64,000 bases of DNA from LMUY01 sp964245075 (lineage in GTDB: Bacteria > Pseudomonadota > Alphaproteobacteria > Acetobacterales > Acetobacteraceae): NCBI GenBank assembly GCA_964245075.1, contig CAXTLC010000009.1, forward strand, positions 9,447-73,446. The letters are read 5' to 3'. The position numbers and the translations under genes were made by a program. Shown here piece after piece: positions 17,684 through 26,092 of this stretch. Below the pieces are notes generated by a model, which was not told where the DNA came from, made no database searches, and saw only the letters and a list, made by a program, of their open reading frames with translations. The first letter of the stretch is position 1. The number at the start of each line of letters is the position of its first letter.

Positions 17684-19093
17684 GGCCCCGGCAAGCCGGC
17701 GCGCGGGAACCAGCACGGTGCCCAGCAGGAACCCGGCGGTGCAGAGCAGCAGGCCCCAGGCGTTCACGCCCAGGTCCGCCGCGAACGCGCCGCTGCCCAG
17801 GTCAAGCGCTTGCGGCAGGATGCGCAGCTTCGCGAACACCTCGATCCCGCGGATCACCCCGAGCATGACGCCGGGCCAGAAGGCAAGGTGGAAGCTGAGC
17901 GCGCCCGCCTGCCGCACCCAGCACAGCAGGAAGATCGGCGCCAGGCCCATCACCATGGTGCCGCTGAGCGTGGTGGCCGCGATGACGGCGGGGCCGACCC
18001 GGTCGCCCATGTAGATGGTCAGCAGCGGCAGGTTGCCGAGTACCGCCACGGCGAGGATTGCCAGGCGGCCGACCCAGACGTTGCGGGAGTCGGCTTCCGC
18101 CGCCTGGTTGCGCCAGTCCCGCCCGGCCAGCTTGGCGCCGCTGGTGAAGGCCGAGTCGAGGGTGGAGCCGCCGGACACCAGCATGATGGCGTTGAACACC
18201 ATCAGCATCGGGATGCCGAAGGAAGCCGGCACGCTGACGCTGGGGGTGTCGCCGGAGCCGAAGGCCCGGCCGTACAGCCCGATCAGGCTGAACAGGAAGA
18301 TGAAGCCGCCGCTCAGCAGCCCGGCCAGCAGGAACGCCCGCAAGGCTTGGCCCGGCGCGTTGAGGAAGCCGCGGTCGGTCAGCACCGGGTCGTGGAACGG
18401 GTAGGAGAAGACCTGCACGCCCGCCAGCAGGCAGAAGGTGATGCCCGCGTCCTGCGTGGCCCGCGGCACGGGGGCGAGGCCGTGGCTGGCAAGCGGCGGC
18501 AGCAGCAGCGCCAGCACGAGCGCCAGCAACGCGAAAGCCAGCACGATGTGGATGCGGTCGGTGGTCAGGCTGGCCCGCATGCCGCCGCGCCAGGCATAGG
18601 CGACGGTGAACAGCGTCACCAGCACCGCCGCCCACCAGTATGGCGCCGCGCCCTCCGCGCCGAAATACAGGGAGATGACCTTGGTGTTCGACCAGACCTC
18701 GTTGAACAGCCGGAACGCCACCAGGAGCAGGAACAGCCGGGCGCACGCCGGGCCGTAGCGGTCCAGCAGCAGGTGGGACAGGGAGCGGTAATGCCAGCGG
18801 CGGCGGACCGCCCAGATCGCCACGCCGGCGACGGCGAAGCTCAGATAGTAAACGGTGTAGCCGATGCCGCCGGCCAGCCCGTAGCCGTAAGCGAGGGCGG
18901 ACGCGTTGGCGATCGACTTCGCGAACACCCAGGTGATGGCGGCGCTCATCGCCACCATCAGCACGCCGGGCGCCGCATTGCGGCTGTTCCGTCCGTCGAA
19001 GAACTGCGGCGCCGTGACCTGCCTCGGGGTGACGGCCCATGTCACGGCGCAGAACAAGGCGAGGACGATCCAGGGCGCGATCTGCGGCAGCAT
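17681..19093 (-). CDS. Sodium:solute symporter (SSS) family protein
   Basis: The 470-residue protein has about 12-13 hydrophobic helices and the SSS-family core, including AITWVFAKSIANASALAYGYG near 55, FNEVWSNTKVISLYFGA near 130, FSYPFHDPVLTDRGF near 230 and MLVSGGSTLDSAFTS near 305. SSS proteins use sodium or proton gradients to import small solutes such as sugars, amino acids or carboxylates; the substrate is not evident. ATG 19093 is used; an ATG 12 codons upstream is also possible. Its start faces the divergent radical SAM gene 72 bases away, which suggests shared regulation. Confidence 0.88.
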   Translation of the reverse strand: MLPQIAPWIVLALFCAVTWAVTPRQVTAPQFFDGRNSRNAAPGVLMVAMSAAITWVFAKSIANASALAYGYGLAGGIGYTVYYLSFAVAGVAIWAVRRRWHYRSLSHLLLDRYGPACARLFLLLVAFRLFNEVWSNTKVISLYFGAEGAAPYWWAAVLVTLFTVAYAWRGGMRASLTTDRIHIVLAFALLALVLALLLPPLASHGLAPVPRATQDAGITFCLLAGVQVFSYPFHDPVLTDRGFLNAPGQALRAFLLAGLLSGGFIFLFSLIGLYGRAFGSGDTPSVSVPASFGIPMLMVFNAIMLVSGGSTLDSAFTSGAKLAGRDWRNQAAEADSRNVWVGRLAILAVAVLGNLPLLTIYMGDRVGPAVIAATTLSGTMVMGLAPIFLLCWVRQAGALSFHLAFWPGVMLGVIRGIEVFAKLRILPQALDLGSGAFAADLGVNAWGLLLCTAGFLLGTVLVPARRLAGA

Positions 19094-19165
19094 GGCAGGG
19101 ACACTACCTTTGGGGTCCCAAATGTCCATATCTCGGGCGCGAGCCTCATCCTGACGGAGCCGACT

Positions 19166-20131
19166 TTGCGGGATTCGCCCATCGCCGGCCCACCCTGCCA
19201 GCCGGCTGCCACGCGCGGACGGTTCGCCGATCCGCTGGTCACCGCCACGGGCGAGCGGCGCGCATCCGTCCCGCTCGAAGCGCTGCGGACGCTCTGGTTC
19301 AACACGGGGACGCTGTGCAACGTCGCCTGCACCGGCTGCTACATCGAGAGCAGCCCCGCCAACGACCGCCTCGCCTACCTCAGCCGGTCGGACGTGCTCG
19401 GCTTCCTGGCCGAGGCCCGGCTGCTGCACCCGGAGCTGGCGGAAATCGGCTTCACCGGGGGCGAGCCTTTCATGAACCGCGACATGCCCGGCATGATGCG
19501 CGACGCGCTCCGGGCGGGGTTTCGCGTGCTGGTGCTCACCAACGCCATGCGCCCGATGCAGCGCTTCGCGGCCGAGCTGGCGGAGCTGGCGGACGAGTAC
19601 CGGGACCGCATCACGGTGCGGGTGTCGCTCGACCACCACACGGCCGGGCGGCACGAGGCGGTGCGCGGTGCGCGGAGCTGGGCGCCCGCGCTGGAGGGGC
19701 TGCGCTTCCTGGCGCGGCACCGCATCCGCCTCGCCATCGCCGGACGCACGCCTTGGGACGAGACGGAGGCATCCCTGCGGGACGGCTACCGGCGGCTGTT
19801 CGCCGAACTCGGCCTCGCGGTGGATGCGTCGGACCCGGCCCAGCTCGTGCTGTTCCCGGAGATGGACGCGCGGCCGGACGTGCCGGAGATCACGGAACGC
19901 TGCTGGGCCATCCTCGGCAAAAAACCGGGCGACGTGATGTGCGCCGGGTCCCGCATGGTGGTCCGCCGGCGCGGCGCCGACCGGCCCGCCGTCGTGAGCT
20001 GCACCTTGCTGCCCTACGACGAGGCGTTCGAGCTCGGCGGCACGCTGGCGGAGGCGAGCGGGGCGGTGAGCCTCAACCACCGCTTCTGCGCGCAGTTCTG
20101 CGTGCTGGGCGGGGCGTCGTGCAGCCCGTAG
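19166..20131 (+). CDS. Radical SAM enzyme of unknown substrate
   Basis: The 321-residue protein carries the iron-sulfur motif C51-x3-C55-x2-C58 in LCNVACTGCYIES, followed by the SAM-contacting stretch IGFTGGEPFMNRDMPGM. The C-terminal part has a further cysteine cluster (NHRFCAQFCVLGGASC) and a lone CTLL, suggesting an auxiliary cluster of reduced SPASM or twitch type. TTG 19166 is the start because GGAG stands six bases upstream and no ATG or GTG fits. The gene is divergent from the symporter. It shares no obvious peptide substrate nearby. Its last codons form part of a 19-bp sequence repeated 1.07 kb downstream. Confidence 0.85.
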   Translation: MRDSPIAGPPCQPAATRGRFADPLVTATGERRASVPLEALRTLWFNTGTLCNVACTGCYIESSPANDRLAYLSRSDVLGFLAEARLLHPELAEIGFTGGEPFMNRDMPGMMRDALRAGFRVLVLTNAMRPMQRFAAELAELADEYRDRITVRVSLDHHTAGRHEAVRGARSWAPALEGLRFLARHRIRLAIAGRTPWDETEASLRDGYRRLFAELGLAVDASDPAQLVLFPEMDARPDVPEITERCWAILGKKPGDVMCAGSRMVVRRRGADRPAVVSCTLLPYDEAFELGGTLAEASGAVSLNHRFCAQFCVLGGASCSP

Positions 20132-20132
20132 A
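20114..20132. repeat. Left copy of a 19-bp direct repeat
   Basis: GCGTCGTGCAGCCCGTAGA covers the last six codons of the radical SAM gene. An identical copy lies at 21186-21204. Similarity continues about 30 bases further in weakened form (ending CCTTCGG versus CATTCGG). Confidence 0.8.
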
Positions 20133-20421
20133 CCCCGTGTTGAGGGTCAAGGACCTTCGGAAAGGGACAGCATGCCCGACGCCGTTCGGGAAGACAGCAG
20201 ACGCAGGTTCGATGCCACCTTCACGCCGTTCCGAACTCCCGCGCTTCCCACCTTACCATCTGAGGCATGCAATTTCGAGAAAAGCATTCCGGGACCAGAT
20301 CTTGAGAAAGCGGCGCCTACTATCGCTGGCTTACCCTCGTGGTGGGGCCGGCTTCCCACCCTTCGTTCGTTTGCGGGAAAGCGCTCGCGGCACCCAACGA
20401 TCAAATCGCGAGCCAGCGTTG

Positions 20422-21120
20422 CTAAGATGGAAGCAGCAGTTCCGGCAGTCCAGAAAGGTCCTTCAGCATCGCGTCGGGCTGCCAAGCGGAGTCAAGAGGC
20501 TCGCCTTCCCGGTCGATCCAAACAGACCGAATGCCGAGTTCATGGCAAACCTTCAGGTCAGTAAATTGACCCATGCCCACATGGATCGTCTCGTCCTTCG
20601 AAACCCCCATAGTGGCGTATGCCTGAAGGAAGAGCCGGTGATCGGGCTTGTAGGCCTGAGCCTGCTGAGCGGTTACGACGAAATCAAGGGGTGTGCTGAT
20701 CGCGGCCACGGTTCCGGCAATGAGCTTGTCACCGGTATTGCTGATGATGGCTATCTGGTAGCGTTCACGCAGGCGGGAGAGCACGTCCGGTACCTCGGGA
20801 TGGGGATCAATCCTGCCCAAGGTCGCTAGTAGCGTCTGCAAGTCTGCTGCCGTTGCCTCGTAGCCGGCTTCGGACAAAGCTTGGTTCAAGCTGGCATGCA
20901 GCACAGCTTCATAATCACGAAAGACGGGCTGCTGCTGCTGTTCAACTGCTATCCCTCGCAGCCGGTCCGCGAATGCAGCAACCTGATCCTGCGGGGTATT
21001 CGCCGGCAGGTGCCGGCCCAGGATCACACGAGCAGCCTGCCGCACGGCACGATGCCACTGAACCAGCGTGCCATAGCAGTCGAAGGTGATAACCTTGGGT
21101 AGTGGATTGAGTTTGAGGAT
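20422..21120 (-). pseudogene. HAD-superfamily hydrolase (haloacid-dehalogenase type) without a usable start codon
   Basis: The frame encodes a full HAD core: the nucleophile strand VITFDCYGTL, the cap, IAIISNTGD with motif II, AQAYKPDHRLF with the motif III lysine, and IHVGMGQFTDLKVCHELG near motif IV. It ends at 20422. Reading upstream, there is no ATG, GTG, TTG or CTG between the in-frame TGA at 21148-21150 and the nucleophile Asp. The first GTG (21045) lies after the catalytic strand, so any product from it would be dead. The gene has lost its start by mutation or recombination, or uses a rare codon such as ATC at 21120. One sequencing error could also explain it. Confidence 0.65.
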
Positions 21121-21185
21121 AGGATGTGCTCCGGCAACGCTGCCTGCTCATGCAGCGGTGGTCGGCTTATCACGCCAGCAGCGGC

Positions 21186-21204
21186 GCGTCGTGCAGCCCG
21201 TAGA
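21186..21204. repeat. Right copy of the 19-bp direct repeat
   Basis: This copy is identical to 20114-20132. The two copies enclose the start-less HAD gene. It lies in degenerate sequence with no intact frame, so it is a displaced fragment of the radical SAM gene's 3' end. Confidence 0.8.
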
Positions 21205-21267
21205 GACCGTGCCTCACGTCCAAGGGCATTCGGGGGAGGCAGGCCGCTTGCCCCCGCTGAAAGTGGA

Positions 21268-21441
21268 TCAAGCCTCCAGGCTACCCGCACGAACGACAAG
21301 GTGCATGGCTTGCGCTGTGCTGGTTGCGCCAAGGCGCTTGCGGATCCGGCGCATATGGTTCTCGACCGTGCGCTCGGACAAGCCCAGCATGAAGGCGATG
21401 TCGACTTGTCGGCGGCCCGAAGCAACCCGGCGCATGATCTC
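21268..21441 (-). pseudogene. Fragment of a LuxR-family DNA-binding domain
   Basis: The minus strand reads LEIMRRVASGRRQVDIAFML, then GLSERTVENHMRRIRKRLGA and a natural stop. This is the C-terminal helix-turn-helix of a LuxR-type regulator, of the kind following autoinducer or PAS domains. The preceding sensory domain and even the start of the helix-turn-helix are missing. Upstream, the sequence runs into an MFS fragment in a different frame at about 21441. It cannot be expressed as a regulator on its own. Confidence 0.7.
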
Positions 21442-21580
21442 CAGCCGCCGCCACGAGGGCCGCGATCACCAGCGCGGGCGTGAACGACCCGGAACGCTCC
21501 ACCGCGGCGCCCGCCACCAGGAGCGCCACCGACTTGCCGACCGATCCGCCGATGTTGGCCATGGCCTCCCCGCGAGCACG
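21442..21580 (-). pseudogene. Fragment of a major facilitator transporter
   Basis: The frame reads RARGEAMANIGGSVGKSVAL, then LVAGAAVERSGSFTPALVIAALVAAAG. This looks like the penultimate helices of an MFS permease (GSFTPALV is typical). Upstream, related sequence (AEAPARLR) continues only in another frame, so the gene is both truncated and frameshifted. It is fused to the LuxR fragment at its 3' side. The family call is moderate; the broken state is clear. Confidence 0.5.
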
Positions 21581-21703
21581 TAGCGCAGGCGGGCCGGCGC
21601 TTCTGCCTCCGCCGCGTCGATCAGCCCCGCTTCCGCAACGTCACGCGTTGCAGCGCCGGCAAAGGGCGGCGCACGGGAGGCCCCGTCCGCACATGGCCCG
21701 GCC

Positions 21704-22234
21704 TTAGTCCAACCGCCGCAGCCCAGACCGGAAGCGCCGCCAGTTGGCGACGTAGCCCCGCGCCGAGGCGCGGAGCCGCTCGATCGCAGCCTCGTCCAGG
21801 GTGCGCACCGCCTTGGCCGGCGAGCCCACGATCAGCGAACCGTCCGGGAACGCCTTGCCTTCCGTGACCAGCGCGTTGGCGCCGACCAGGCAGCCCGCGC
21901 CGATCCGGGCGCCGTTGAGGACCGTGGCGCCCATGCCGACCAGCGAGCCGTCCCCCACCGTGCAGCCGTGCAGGATGGCGTGGTGGCCGACCGTGACGTG
22001 GGCGCCCACGCGCAGCGCCAGCCCGACATCGGTGTGCAGCATCGCGCCATCCTGCACGTTGCTGCCTTCGCCCACCTCGATGGGCGCGTTGTCGCCCCGC
22101 AGCACGGCGCCGAACCAGATCCCGACATCGGCGGCCAACCGCACCTGGCCGATGACGTGCGCGTCCGGCGCCACCCAGAAACGCCCCGCCTCCGGCAGCG
22201 CGGGCTCGTGGTCCCCAAGCGCGTAGATCGGCAT
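21704..22234 (-). CDS. Gamma-carbonic anhydrase family protein
   Basis: The 176-residue protein folds as a left-handed beta-helix. Its hexapeptide repeats run through ADVGIWFGAVLRGDNAPIEVG, and the metal-site region NVQDGAMLHTDVG...VGHHAILHGC supplies the three histidines expected. Members hydrate carbon dioxide or act as acyltransferase-like proteins (YrdA, PaaY, Cam). ATG 22234 lies four bases downstream of the stop of the flavin oxidoreductase, so the two form an operon. Length is normal. Confidence 0.93.
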   Translation of the reverse strand: MPIYALGDHEPALPEAGRFWVAPDAHVIGQVRLAADVGIWFGAVLRGDNAPIEVGEGSNVQDGAMLHTDVGLALRVGAHVTVGHHAILHGCTVGDGSLVGMGATVLNGARIGAGCLVGANALVTEGKAFPDGSLIVGSPAKAVRTLDEAAIERLRASARGYVANWRRFRSGLRRLD

Positions 22235-22238
22235 CGCC

Positions 22239-23264
22239 TCACTCCCCCGTCCGCTGCTGGCTGACGAGCCTCGCCAACGCGCTGCCGGACTCCCATGCCG
22301 CTTCCACCCGCCCGTCCAGGCACCAATCGCCGCACACGCCGATGCGCCGGGGCCCGTCCCACAGTGCCGGCTCGCCCAACGGCCGCTCGGTCAAGGCGAA
22401 GCGCCAGCGGTGCGCCGCCACGTGGAGCGGCGCGGCCCCGGCGCCCGTCATGTCCCTGAACGACGCCAGCAAGGCCGCGGCGACCGCGCCGGCATCCCGC
22501 TCCAGCCACTCGCGCGACCAGGCCGGGGACGCGTTCGCCACCCAGCGGTCGGGAACGCCTGCGTCCCCGCCGGGCCGGCTGCCTTCCCGGGCGATCCAGG
22601 CGAGCGGGGCGTCCGTGGGGCGCTGCACGTCCGGCGCCTCGACGCGCGTTTCGAAGGCCGCCATCAGCGTCCAGCACGGCGCCACCGTCACGGCGTCGAG
22701 CGCCCGGGCGAAGCGGTCGTGACCGGCGGCCCGCAGCAAGGGCGTCGCCTGGGCGTGCGGCACGGCGAGCAACACCGCGTCGAACCGCTCGGCCTCGCCC
22801 GTTTCCACGACCTGCCCGGGCCGCGCCTCCGCCGCGGGCAGGTGGCGCAGGACCCAGCCACCGTCCTCCGGCCGGAGGTGGGCGACATGGCGCCCCAGGG
22901 CGAACGTGGCGCCGCACGCGTCGGCCAGCCGGGCGGGCAGGGCGGACATGCCGGGCACCCCGGCCCAGCGCCCGGCGCCCGCTTCCGGCCAGGGCGCGGC
23001 GGCGCCGTCCCGCTGCAAGGCGGCCAGCACGGCGCGGAAGCCGTCGCCGCGGGCCGTGGCGTATTGCGCGCCATGGTTGAATTGCAGCCCGTCCACCCGC
23101 CGCGTCGCCACCCGCCCGCCCGCCCGCCGCCCCTTGTCGAACAGCGTCACCGCATGCCCGGCGCCGCGCAGCGCCGTGGCGCAGCCGATCCCGGCGATCC
23201 CGGCCCCGACGATCGCGATCCGCAGCGGGGGCACGCCTGCCGGGGGCGCCGTCACCGACGTCAT
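22239..23264 (-). CDS. Renalase-like FAD/NAD(P)-dependent oxidoreductase
   Basis: The 341-residue flavoprotein begins IAIVGAGIAGIGCATALRGAGHAVTLFDKGRRAGGR, a classical FAD-binding fold, followed by FNHGAQYATARGDGF. The C-terminus GVCGDWCLDGRVEAAWESGSALA closes the FAD site. This pattern matches bacterial renalase-like amine or dihydropyridine oxidases (the family that repairs isomeric NADH in Pseudomonas), but the activity here is inferred. ATG 23264 is the first start in frame with homology. It precedes the gamma-carbonic anhydrase gene by four bases. Confidence 0.82.
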   Translation of the reverse strand: MTSVTAPPAGVPPLRIAIVGAGIAGIGCATALRGAGHAVTLFDKGRRAGGRVATRRVDGLQFNHGAQYATARGDGFRAVLAALQRDGAAAPWPEAGAGRWAGVPGMSALPARLADACGATFALGRHVAHLRPEDGGWVLRHLPAAEARPGQVVETGEAERFDAVLLAVPHAQATPLLRAAGHDRFARALDAVTVAPCWTLMAAFETRVEAPDVQRPTDAPLAWIAREGSRPGGDAGVPDRWVANASPAWSREWLERDAGAVAAALLASFRDMTGAGAAPLHVAAHRWRFALTERPLGEPALWDGPRRIGVCGDWCLDGRVEAAWESGSALARLVSQQRTGE

Positions 23265-23433
23265 GGGCGCAGGGCCGCCGCGAGGGCATTGGAACGGGAA
23301 GGCGCCATGCGGACTCCTGGGTTTCCGGCCGAAGCGCCCGGCAGGGACGCGGCCGGATTGTTTCTTCCCGTTCGCAACGTCGCCGGCGAGGATGACGGCG
23401 GCGCGGCCCGCCGTCCAGTGCGCCCGCCCGTCC

Positions 23434-23475
23434 TGGCCAGCAAGGCTTGGCCGGCAAGGCTGGGCCGGCAAGGCT
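23434..23475. repeat. Three tandem 14-bp repeats upstream of lipA
   Basis: The units TGGCCAGCAAGGCT, TGGCCGGCAAGGCT and GGGCCGGCAAGGCT follow each other directly, with a partial fourth. They occupy the gap between the divergent flavoprotein and lipA genes. Their role is unknown; polymerase slippage in GC-rich DNA would produce the same pattern. Confidence 0.75.
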
Positions 23476-23535
23476 TGACCGCCTCCTTCCTGGAAGCCAC
23501 TTGAGGGCTAGAACGCCGACGCTTACCCAGGGGTC

Positions 23536-24525
23536 ATGATGTCCACCCGCGTCCTTATCGACCACCGTGCCGGCGGCGTGCTCCGTGACGCAGAGGCACC
23601 GCGGCATCCGGAAAAGGCGAACCGCCTGCCCACCCCGGCGTTGCGCAAGCCCGACTGGATCCGCGTGCGCGCGCCCAATCACCCGACCTACCACGAGACT
23701 CGCGCGCTGATGCGGGAGAACCAGCTCGTCACCGTCTGCGAGGAAGCGGCCTGCCCCAACATCGGCGAGTGCTGGTCCCAGCGGCACGCGACCATGATGA
23801 TCATGGGGGACACCTGCACCCGCGCCTGCGCGTTCTGCAACGTGGCGACCGGGCTGCCGCAGCCTCTGGACGCGTCCGAGCCGGCGCGGGTGGCGGACGC
23901 GGTGGCCAAGCTGGGGCTGCGCCACGTCGTGGTCACCTCCGTGGACCGCGACGACCTGCCGGACGGCGGCGCCGCCCATATCGCCGCCACCATCCGGGCC
24001 ATCCGCGCCGCGGCGGCGGATACGACGGTCGAGGTGCTGACGCCGGACTTCCTGCGCAAGCCGGGTGCGGCCGAGCTGGTCGCGGCGGCCAGGCCGGACG
24101 TGTTCAACCACAACCTGGAAACGGTGCCGCGGCTTTATCCGGGAATCCGGCCGGGCGCCCGCTACTACCAGTCCCTCCGGCTGCTGGACCACGTCAAGAC
24201 GCTGGACCCGGGCATCTTCACCAAATCCGGCTTGATGGTCGGCCTGGGCGAGTCGCGGGCGGAGATCATGCAAGTCATGGACGACATGCGGATGGCCGAC
24301 ATCGATTTCCTCACCCTCGGCCAGTACCTGCAACCGACGCCCCGGCATGCCGCGGTGGACCGCTTCGTCCCGCCGGACGAATTCGCCGAATACGCCAGCA
24401 TGGCGCGCGCCAAGGGGTTCCTGATGGTTTCGGCCACGCCGCTCACCCGTTCGTCCTACCACGCCGACAGTGATTTCGCGGCGCTGCGGGCCGCCCGGGC
24501 GAGCAGAACCGGCGGGGCGCGCTAG
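23536..24525 (+). CDS. lipA: Lipoyl synthase
   Basis: LipA inserts two sulfur atoms into protein-bound octanoyl groups to form lipoyl cofactors for pyruvate and 2-oxoglutarate dehydrogenases and the glycine cleavage system. The 329-residue product has the auxiliary cluster CEEAACPNIGEC (C-x4-C-x5-C) near residue 77 and the radical SAM motif CTRACAFC near 98. VEVLTPDFLRK and HNLETVPRLYPGIRPGA are also typical. Two ATG codons (23536 and 23539) are possible. The stop is followed immediately by the RatA-family gene. Confidence 0.97.
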   Translation: MMSTRVLIDHRAGGVLRDAEAPRHPEKANRLPTPALRKPDWIRVRAPNHPTYHETRALMRENQLVTVCEEAACPNIGECWSQRHATMMIMGDTCTRACAFCNVATGLPQPLDASEPARVADAVAKLGLRHVVVTSVDRDDLPDGGAAHIAATIRAIRAAAADTTVEVLTPDFLRKPGAAELVAAARPDVFNHNLETVPRLYPGIRPGARYYQSLRLLDHVKTLDPGIFTKSGLMVGLGESRAEIMQVMDDMRMADIDFLTLGQYLQPTPRHAAVDRFVPPDEFAEYASMARAKGFLMVSATPLTRSSYHADSDFAALRAARASRTGGAR

Positions 24526-24999
24526 ATGCCGACGCATGCCGAACACAAGCTGGTGCCCTACACGGACCAGCAGATGTTCGACCTAGTTGCCGATGTCGGC
24601 AAGTACCACGATTTCCTGCCCTGGTGCGCCGGCTCCACCGTGCGCAGCCACACGGAAACGGAGCTGGTGGCGGACCTGACCATCGGCTTCGGCCCGTTCC
24701 GGGAAGGCTTCACCAGCCGGGTGGCGCTGGACAGCCCGAAGACGGTGAACGTGAAGTACGAGGACGGCCCGTTCCGCTACCTCAACAACCAGTGGACGTT
24801 CACCCCGGCGCCGAATGGCTGCCGGGTGGATTTCTACGTTGATTTCGAGTTTCGCAGCCGGCTGCTCCAATCCGCGATCGGCGTCGTGTTCAACCAGGCG
24901 GTGCAGGCGATGGTGAAGGCGTTCCTCAAGCGTGCCCGGGACGTGTACGGCCGCCCCGCGGCGACCGTGAACGTGACGCCCGTCCCGGCCAAGACCTGA
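24526..24999 (+). CDS. RatA/COQ10-type START-domain protein
   Basis: The 157-residue protein has the START-like lipid-binding fold of the ubiquinone-binding protein COQ10 (HKLVPYTDQQMFDLVADVGKYHDFLPWC, then FREGFTSRVALD). It probably binds or chaperones ubiquinone; the E. coli homologue RatA was also described as a ribosome-associated toxin. The ATG follows the lipA stop with no gap. The lipA-coq10 pair is a common alphaproteobacterial arrangement. The stop overlaps the next start by one base. Confidence 0.92.
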   Translation: MPTHAEHKLVPYTDQQMFDLVADVGKYHDFLPWCAGSTVRSHTETELVADLTIGFGPFREGFTSRVALDSPKTVNVKYEDGPFRYLNNQWTFTPAPNGCRVDFYVDFEFRSRLLQSAIGVVFNQAVQAMVKAFLKRARDVYGRPAATVNVTPVPAKT

Positions 25000-26060
25000 T
25001 GACCTTCGCCCCCCCGCCCTTCCGCTCGCCCGTGCCGGTGCGGGTGAACCTCTACTCCGACACGCAAACCCGCCCGACCCCCGCGATGAAGGCCGCGATG
25101 ATGGAGGCGGAGGTAGGGGACGAGCAGAACGGCGACGACCCCACCGTCAACGCGCTGTGCGAGCGCATGGCCGCGTTGCTGGGCAAGGAAGCGGCGATGT
25201 TCCTGCCCACCGGCACCATGTGCAACCAGGTCTCCATCCTGGGCCATTGCCGCCCCGGCGACGAGATCGTGGCGCATGAGACCGCTCATATCCTCACCAG
25301 CGAGGGCGGCGCGCCGGGCGCCCTCGCCGGCGCGATGATCCTGGGCCTGCCCGGCGCTCACGGCCTGTTCGAGGCCGGGACGCTGCGCGCCGCGATCCGT
25401 CCCCGTTCCCGCTATTCTCCGCCGCAGACGCTGCTCGCGGTGGAACAGACCGCTAATTTCGGCGGCGGCGCGGTTTGGCCGCTCCAGGCGTTGAACGACG
25501 TGGCGGCGGTGGCCCACGAGCACGGCATGGCGACCCACATGGACGGCGCCCGGCTGATGAACGCGGTGGTGGCCACAGGCATCCCGGCGGCGGAGATGGT
25601 GGCCGGCTTCGATACGGTGTGGCTGGATTTCACCAAGGGGCTGGGCGCGCCCCTGGGCGCCGTGCTGGCCGGGTCGGCGGAGTTCATCGGCGCGGCATGG
25701 CGGTGGAAGCAGCGGCTCGGCGGCTCGCTGCGGCAGGGCGGCATCTGCGCCGCCGCGTGCCTTTACGCGCTGGATCACAACATCGGCCGCTTGGCCGAGG
25801 ATCACGAGAATGCCCGCGCGCTCGCACGCGGCCTGGCGCAAACTCCCGGCTTCTCAGTGCAGACGCCCGAAACCAACCTCGTTTACATCGACACCACCGA
25901 CGCCGGCATGGACGCGGCGGAACTCGCCCGGCGCGCCGCGAGCCACGGCGTGCTCCTTTCCGTCATGGGTCGCCACCGTGCCCGTGCGTGCACACATCTC
26001 GACGTATCCGCCGCCCAGGTGGCGGAGGCGCTGGACGTGATCCGGGCGGCGGCGGCATGA
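24999..26060 (+). CDS. Low-specificity L-threonine aldolase
   Basis: This PLP enzyme cleaves threonine and related beta-hydroxy amino acids to glycine and an aldehyde. The 353-residue protein begins VNLYSDTQTRPTPAMKAAMMEAEVGDEQNGDDPTVNALC, and the PLP lysine lies in VWLDFTKGLGAPLGAVLAG near residue 215. MATHMDGARLMNAVVATG supplies the Asp that pairs with the pyridine nitrogen. ATG 24999 overlaps the RatA stop (TGATG), so translation is coupled. An operon of lipA, ratA and this gene is likely. Confidence 0.93.
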   Translation: MTFAPPPFRSPVPVRVNLYSDTQTRPTPAMKAAMMEAEVGDEQNGDDPTVNALCERMAALLGKEAAMFLPTGTMCNQVSILGHCRPGDEIVAHETAHILTSEGGAPGALAGAMILGLPGAHGLFEAGTLRAAIRPRSRYSPPQTLLAVEQTANFGGGAVWPLQALNDVAAVAHEHGMATHMDGARLMNAVVATGIPAAEMVAGFDTVWLDFTKGLGAPLGAVLAGSAEFIGAAWRWKQRLGGSLRQGGICAAACLYALDHNIGRLAEDHENARALARGLAQTPGFSVQTPETNLVYIDTTDAGMDAAELARRAASHGVLLSVMGRHRARACTHLDVSAAQVAEALDVIRAAAA

Positions 26061-26092
26061 TGCCACCCGGTTACGAGTAGAGGATTCCGCCC

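Noticed and set aside
17681..20080. A 799-residue version of the symporter
   Set aside because: The first 330 residues are the antisense of the radical SAM gene. Membrane helices begin only after ATG 19093.
20190..20230. Possible tRNA T-loop (GGTTCGATGCC)
   Set aside because: The T-stem does not pair and no acceptor stem or anticodon arm is found. No tRNA is visible anywhere in the window.
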